Shown here: positions 59,101-64,000 of the stretch, one piece after another | How the letters are laid out: each line of letters starts with the position of its first letter | Position numbering within the stretch: the stretch's first letter is position 1 | Assembly: GCA_006937955.1 (NCBI GenBank) | Contig: SSNP01000037.1 | Coordinates: forward strand, 3,303,088-3,367,087 | Reading direction: 5' to 3' | DNA: 64,000 bases | Origin: Pachypanchax playfairii | Lineage: Eukaryota > Chordata > Actinopteri > Cyprinodontiformes > Aplocheilidae | Notes under the pieces: model-generated | The model's database searches: none | Told to the model about the DNA's origin: nothing | What the model saw: only the letters and a program-made list of their open reading frames with translations | Position numbers and translations under genes: made by a program

Positions 59101-62100
59101 GCCACTGGCTGCACCTGCACAGGTGACTGTGCTGCTTCATTCATACTGACACGTGTCCTGCATCCATCACAGCTGATCCATGTGAATGTCACATGATTGA
59201 TGAGCTGATTTTAGAGTCATTAAAAAAAACATGCTTATTACATACAAACAAAATAATCAGCTGTTTTCTTTAGGTCCCACAACTACCAGGTAACTGAACC
59301 AAAACACTGAGTCCGTCCTGTTTCTACAGGGTCTAACAGGATCCGGTTCAGCAGCTGCTGATCAGATGTATTGATGATTATTGATAAACTGATAATCAGT
59401 CTGAGCTCCTCTCAGTTTACTGTCTGGAGCAAACAGGTGTGTGTTAACACAACGCAGAGGAGCCAGTGTTCATCACCCTGGAAGAGGTCAAAGGTCACAT
59501 CTAAACAACATGTGATCCAGTCAGAGTCCAGACCTGAACCTGAATGAGATGCTGGTGGACCTTCAGAGACCTGAACCTGACTGAGATGCTGGTGGACCTT
59601 CAGAGACCTGAACCTGACTGAGATGCTGGTGGACCTTCAGAGACCTGAACCTGACTGAGATGCTGGTGGACCTTCAGAGATCTGAACCTGACTGAGATGC
59701 TGGTGGACCTTCAGAGATCTGAACCTGACTGAGATGCTGGACCTTCAGAGACCTGAACCTGACTGAGATGCTGGACCGTCAGAGACCTGAACCTGACTGA
59801 GATGCTGGACCTTCAGAGACCTGAACCTGACTGAGATGCTGGACCTTCAGAGACCTGAACCTGACTGAGATGCTGGTGGACCTTCAGAGACCTGAACCTG
59901 ACTGAAATGCTGGACCTTCAGAGACCTGAACCTGACTGAGATGCTGGTGGACCTTCAGAGACCTGAACCTGACTGAGATGCTGGTGGACCTTCAGAGACC
60001 TGAACCTGACTGAGATGCTGGANGGACTTATTAGCCTTCTTTCAATTTTATTTTAAAGTTACTTTTTCATGTTATTCTGAGTGTGACCTGACAGGTGTTT
60101 GATTGGGATATTATTCCCTGGGCGTGACCTGACAGGTGTTTGATTGGGTTTCCTTGCAGCCACAAAATTCGGCGCCATGTTGGACATGCTGACAGACCGC
60201 TGTGCCACAATGTGTCTGCTGGTCAACCTGTCGCTGCTCTATCCCTCCTACACCTTCCTGTTCCAGCTCAGCATGTGCCTGGACATCGCCAGCCACTGGC
60301 TACACCTGCACAGGTGACTGTGCTGCTTCATTCATACTGACACGTGTCCTGCATCCATCACAGCTGATCCATGTGAATGTCACATGATTGATGAGCTGAT
60401 TTTAGAGTCATTAAAAAAAACATGCTTATTACATACAAACAAAATAATCAGCTGTTTTCTTTAGGTCCCACAACTACCAGGTAACTGAACCAAAACACTG
60501 AGTCCGTCCTGTTTCTACAGGGTCTAACAGGATCCGGTTCAGCAGCTGCTGATCAGATGTATTGATGATTATTGATAAACTGATAATCAGTCTGAGCTCC
60601 TCTCAGTTTACTGTCTGGAGCAAACAGGTGTGTGTTAACACAACGCAGAGGAGCCAGTGTTCATCACCCTGGAAGAGGTCAAAGGTCACATCTAAACAAC
60701 ATGTGATCCAGTCAGAGTCCAGACCTGAACCTGACTGAGATGCTGGTGGACCTTCAGAGACCTGAACCTGACTGAAATGCTGGACCTTCAGAGACCTGAA
60801 CCTGACTGAGATGCTGGACCTTCAGAGACCTGAACCTGACTGAGATGCTGGTGGACCTTCAGAGACCTGAACCTGACTGAGATGCTGGACCTTCAGAGAC
60901 CTGAACCTGACTGAGATGCTGGTGGACCTTCAGAGATCTGAACCTGACTGAGATGCTGGTGGACCTTCAGAGACCTGAACCTGACTGAGATGCTGGTGGA
61001 CCTTCAGAGATCTGAACCTGACTGAGATGCTGGTGGCCCTCCAGAGACCTGAACCTGACTGAGATGCTGGTGGACCTTCAGAGACCTGAACCTGACTGAG
61101 ATGCTGGTGGACCTTCAGAGACCTGAACCTGACTGAGATGCTGGACCTTCAGAGACCTGAACCTGACTGAGATGCTGGACCTTCAGAGACCTGAACCTGA
61201 CTGAGATGCTGGTGGACTTTCAGAGACCTGAACCTGACTGAGATGCTGGTGGACCTTCAGAGATCTGAACCTGACTGAGATGCTGGAGGACCTTCAGAGA
61301 CCTGAACCTGACTGAGATGCTGGTGGACCTTCAGAGACCTGAACCTGACTGAGATGCTGGACCTTCAGAGACCTGAACCTGACTGAGATGCTGGACCTTC
61401 AGAGACCTGAACCTGACTGAGATGCTGGTGGACCTTCAGAGACCTGAACCTGACTGAGATGCTGGTGGACCTTCAGAGATCTGAATCTGACTGAGATGCT
61501 GGTGGACCTTCAGTGACCTGAACCTGACGGAGATGCTGGTGGACCTTCAGAGACCTGAACCTGACTGAGATGCTGGAGGACCTTCAGAGATCTGAACCTG
61601 ACTGAGATGCTGGTGGACCTGCAGAGACCTGAACCTGACTGAGATGCTGGACCTTCAGAGACCTGAACCTGACTGAGATGCTGGACCTTCAGAGACCTGA
61701 ACCTGACTGAGATGCTGGTGGACTTTCAGAGACCTGAACCTGACTGAGATGCTGGACCTTCAGAGACCTGAACCTGACTGAAATGCTGGACCTTCAGAGA
61801 CCTGAACCTGACTGAGATGCTGGACTTTCAGAGACCTGAACCTGACTGAGATGCTGATGGACCTTCAGAGACCTGAACCTGACTGAGATGCTGGTGGACC
61901 TTCAGAGACCTGAACCTGACTGAGATGCTGGTGGACTTTCAGAGATCTGAACCTGACTGAGATGCTGGTGGACCTTCAGAGACCTGAACAGGAACTAAAC
62001 CCTTTAAACTGTTAAAGAACTGAAGAAGAGCAGGTCAGAACCCGTCCAGAACCACAAGAGACTGATTTGGTCCAACAGAAGTTGATCCCTGAGTTCCTGC

Positions 62101-62646
62101 TTCTGAAGGAGGTTCTGCTGGATCAAGTGGACTCAGGTTTTCTGTGTATTGTGGTTCAGTTTGGTTGAGGATCTTCTACTGTTTATCTGATTGTTTTGAA
62201 AAGTAAAACCTTCCGTTTGAACCTGCTGCACTTCTTCTGACTTCTAATTTTACAAATGAAACGGATCAGATTGTGGTTCGGTTCTGTTCAGGATCTGTAT
62301 TCCTGTAAAACTTTCACAGCTCTTCAGTTTTTCTTCTTCACACTGACGTGTTTCACGCATGTTGGTTGGAACTGATACTGATATGGATTTTATCTCTTCA
62401 GCTCCACAGTAAAAGGATCAGCAAGTCACAAGACCATCGATCTGTCTGGGAACCCCGTCCTCCGGATCTACTACACGTCCAAGGTCAGGACGGAGCTGGA
62501 CATGAGGAATGAAACATGTTGAATGTGTGTGAGATGAACATGAGTGTGTGTGTGTTTCCTGCAGCCGGTGCTGTTTGTGATGTGTGCCGGGAACGAGCTC
62601 TTCTTCTGCCTGCTTTACGTTCTTCATCACATCCAGGACCCAGCTG
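56117..62646 (+). CDS. cdipt: CDP-diacylglycerol-inositol 3-phosphatidyltransferase (PI synthase), 3' end beyond window
   Basis: Likely true exons: 56117-56159, 56544-56678, 56934-57087, 62402-62483, 62565-62646, giving 165 codons. The last exon (roughly 48 residues in relatives) is not found before 64000. The protein starts MTQENIFLFVPNLIGYARV. The CDP-alcohol phosphotransferase motif DG-x2-AR-x8-G-x3-D-x3-D is complete (DGHAARALN...GAMLDMLTD, split across exons 2 and 3). Later blocks are DLSGNPVLRIYYTSK and CAGNELFFCLLY. Hydrophobic segments fit an ER multi-pass enzyme that makes phosphatidylinositol from CDP-diacylglycerol and myo-inositol. Exons 1-3 recur at 57890-59122 and exon 3 again at 60160-60313. 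I read these as redundant assembly, not extra genes. Splicing all copies in order would give a broken product. Confidence 0.92.
57480..57618. repeat. VNTR of 31/37 bp, first assembled piece
   Basis: The first units of the cctgaacctgactgagatgc repeat after cdipt exon 3. They run into the single N at 57619. The unit series is the same as that starting at 60713. Confidence 0.9.
58278..58490. mobile_element. hAT-like MITE, 213 bp, with 8-bp target duplication
   Basis: Begins CAGTGGTGTCCAACTCCAGG and ends in the inverse of CAGGGGTGCCCAAAGTCAGG. Inverted repeats of about 80 bp make it a near-perfect fold-back. Flanked by acctagag on both sides (58270-58277, 58491-58498). The empty site in the other version of the locus reads acctggag once. 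An 8-bp duplication and CAG...CTG ends are hallmarks of hAT elements. Confidence 0.9.
59526..60022. repeat. VNTR of 31/37 bp, second assembled piece
   Basis: About 14 units of agacctgaacctgactgaga plus tgctggtggaccttcag. Short units lack six bases (tggtgg reduced). The unit order differs from the other pieces, as expected for another allele. Ends at the lone N at 60023. Confidence 0.9.
60024..60843 (+). repeat. third partial version: cdipt intron 2, exon 3 and start of VNTR
   Basis: Equals 56798-57618 at an offset of 3226, including the ggctacacc form of exon 3 (60160-60313) and the same first VNTR units. It appears to be the same allele as the first version and continues it into the VNTR and exons 4-5. 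Confidence 0.85.
60722..61987. repeat. VNTR of 31/37 bp, longest piece (about 36 units)
   Basis: Tandem units of gacctgaacctgactgagat plus gctggtggaccttcaga. The 31-bp and 37-bp forms are mixed, with point variants (gatctg, tttcag, gtggcc). It lies in the cdipt intron between exons 3 and 4. Confidence 0.95.
61988..62401 (+). other. cdipt intron before exon 4
   Basis: Unique intronic sequence between the VNTR and the exon 4 acceptor (ctcttcag). No further feature seen. Confidence 0.6.
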
Positions 62647-63041
62647 GTAAGTTCCTCATGTTCATCCTGAAACTGCTGAGAACCAGAAACACGCAGCTGG
62701 ACTGTTCTGTTCGGGTCCCTCTAGTCTCAGGTCTGTCTCTGACCCCGGCCTCTCATACACCTGATTCCTCAAGAGACCTTGAAGAGATCCATCAGTGTTC
62801 AGCCAAGAACCACAAGCTGAGTTTAGACCTGTACCCAGAGACCAGATGGATCCAGTCAAACTGCACGATGCACCGACCAGCTGTGGGTCTAACAGACCGT
62901 CACGAATCGTCCTTGTGAACACTGACGCGTCACGTGGGCTCCATTTCTCTCAGGTTCCTCTGAGGTTCTTTAGATCTCAGATTTTAATTTTGTATTTTCA
63001 GCATTTAAAATTTTAATTGAATTAAAAATAAGATGTTTTAA
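62647..63041 (+). other. cdipt intron after exon 5
   Basis: Starts with donor gtaagt at 62647. No match to the expected last cdipt exon is seen here or later in the window. Confidence 0.6.
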
Positions 63042-63624
63042 AGAGTCCATTTCATACACGTTTCATGACTTTGTGGTTATTTCTTAAGTATTAACCAGTA
63101 ATATGAAACATTTTATATCTAAAAAAACATCAGGAAACTCTGATTAACAGACCTTTTAATCTGTCTGTGTTAAAATTCAGGTGGTTCCGGGTCCTTCCGT
63201 CAGGCCTCGAGCAGCAGCTTGTTCATATTCATTATTCGAATTTACTAGACTCCGATTGGCTAACAAACTAGCCTATGAGAGCAAAGAATACTGTTTCTGC
63301 CCCGGTGCGCATGGTAACATCAGACGTTCTCTCTTCCTGTTTGTTACGTCTTATGCTAACAGCTTTTAGCCAGCAGCATGCTAGGCGTGGTTTCAACTGC
63401 AGGAGCTGATGAATACTAACGAACAAAGGAGTTGTGATGAAACAGATACAGGTCGTTAGAACTCGGGAGAACTCGGGTTTTATCACCACCTGCGTAGTTT
63501 GAGAGATTAAAACTGAAAGAGAAGTTGTTGATCTGTTTTCACCCACTATGAAGGTAAGAACACCTGTGGAGCTAAAATATTCAACAGAAACCTCAGAAAC
63601 ACTGTTTTTAATGGAAGGAACTCT
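63042..63624. mobile_element. TTAA-flanked MITE, copy 2 (583 bp)
   Basis: Nearly the same sequence and exactly the same length as 40081-40663. It is flanked by TTAA at 63038-63041 and 63625-63628. Begins AGAGTCCATTTCA and ends GGAACTCT. Inserted in the cdipt intron. Confidence 0.75.
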
Positions 63625-63837
63625 TTAAGGTCAAAGTTGAAGTTCTGTGTAATTAACTGTTGAATTAACTGTGAAATGTCTCAACACAAACGGTATGAAC
63701 CATCAGCTGATCACGGGATCTTCATCCCAGGTTCTTTTCATTCCCACATGCTGGCTCAGGTCCACTGCGTGTTTTTCTGGATCTCAGCAGCTAAAATAGG
63801 ACTCAGAGGACTGACCCAGATTCACTGGTGCTTCTGT

Positions 63838-63890
63838 CTCTGTCCATACATGGAATCTGATTCTGGGTCAGATTCCATGTATGGACAGAG
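63838..63890. repeat. perfect 23-bp inverted repeat (hairpin)
   Basis: The left arm at 63838-63860 (ctctgtccatacatggaatc plus tga) is exactly complementary to the right arm at 63868-63890, with a 7-base loop ttctggg. It lies in the cdipt intron near the window end. No flanking duplication is evident. Confidence 0.9.
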
Positions 63891-64000
63891 AGAAGGACCC
63901 TTCCAGAGACAGAGGATGGAGAGTAGAAGTTCCTCAGACCTGTTGTAGTTTTTCTGCTTGTGGAGATTTAAACTGTGAGTTTGATGCTGAAACGGTGGTA

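Larger units (their letters stand above)
57620..60022 (+). repeat. second version of cdipt exons 1-3 (probable alternative haplotype)
   Basis: Begins directly after the lone N at 57619 with sequence equal to 55847 onward (offset 1773). It contains exon copies 57890-57932, 58538-58672 and 58969-59122 and ends in the VNTR at the lone N at 60023. It differs from the first version by small substitutions (ggctgcacc versus ggctacacc in exon 3, silent), three instead of two copies of a 37-bp word before exon 3, and the insertion of a MITE in intron 1. Confidence 0.85.

Noticed and set aside
57890..59122. A second complete cdipt-like gene
   Set aside because: It has exons 1-3 only, begins and ends at lone N bases, and matches the first version outside exons too. 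Alternative-allele stitching explains it better.

Overview
The window is vertebrate nuclear DNA, almost certainly from a ray-finned (percomorph-like) fish. All protein genes except HSP70 are split by GT-AG introns, and their products align with vertebrate families. The intergenic DNA is AT-rich and full of micro- and minisatellites and fish-type interspersed repeats. All protein names come from reading translations against remembered family sequences; no database search was run.

Layout, left to right. (1) 307-6405 (+): 3' part of capn15 (calpain-15/SOLH), 11 exons, with RanBP2-type zinc fingers and an intact Cys-His-Asn protease core. (2) 7947-8020 (-): tRNA-Asn(GTT). (3) 9932-10520: two CA arrays with a duplicated flank. 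(4) 10643-12202 (+): trypsin-fold protease whose His57 and Ser195 are both replaced, a probable pseudoenzyme. (5) 13045-14722: 24-bp minisatellite. (6) 15016-18491 (-): jmjd8, complete in nine exons. (7) 21692-27481 (-): a catalytically intact paralogue of gene 4 with the same six-exon structure. (8) 30960-35352 (+): an hsp70 cluster with one complete gene and its heat-shock promoter, a LINE reverse-transcriptase fragment, a 10-N gap, the 3' part of a second copy, and a relic of a third 3' end. (9) 37100-53343 (+): taok2 with a noncoding first exon and 19 coding exons encoding 1135 residues. (10) 56117 to beyond 62646 (+): cdipt (phosphatidylinositol synthase). Its first three exons appear more than once because two alternative assemblies of the locus seem to have been stitched at single N bases (57619 and 60023) around a 31/37-bp VNTR.

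The gene set resembles human chromosome 16p: CAPN15, JMJD8 and a tryptase/prostasin-like protease cluster lie on 16p13.3, and TAOK2 and CDIPT are near neighbours on 16p11.2. The genes do not form a pathway. Their functions are a cytosolic protease, a secretory-pathway JmjC protein, two secreted or membrane-anchored protease-fold proteins, a chaperone, a MAP3K-type kinase and an ER lipid enzyme.

The points most worth a second look are the dead/active protease pair, the cdipt haplotype stitching with a hAT-like MITE present in only one version, two same-length TTAA-flanked MITEs 23 kb apart, and the hsp70 tandem array with near-identical 3' coding ends but different 3'UTRs.
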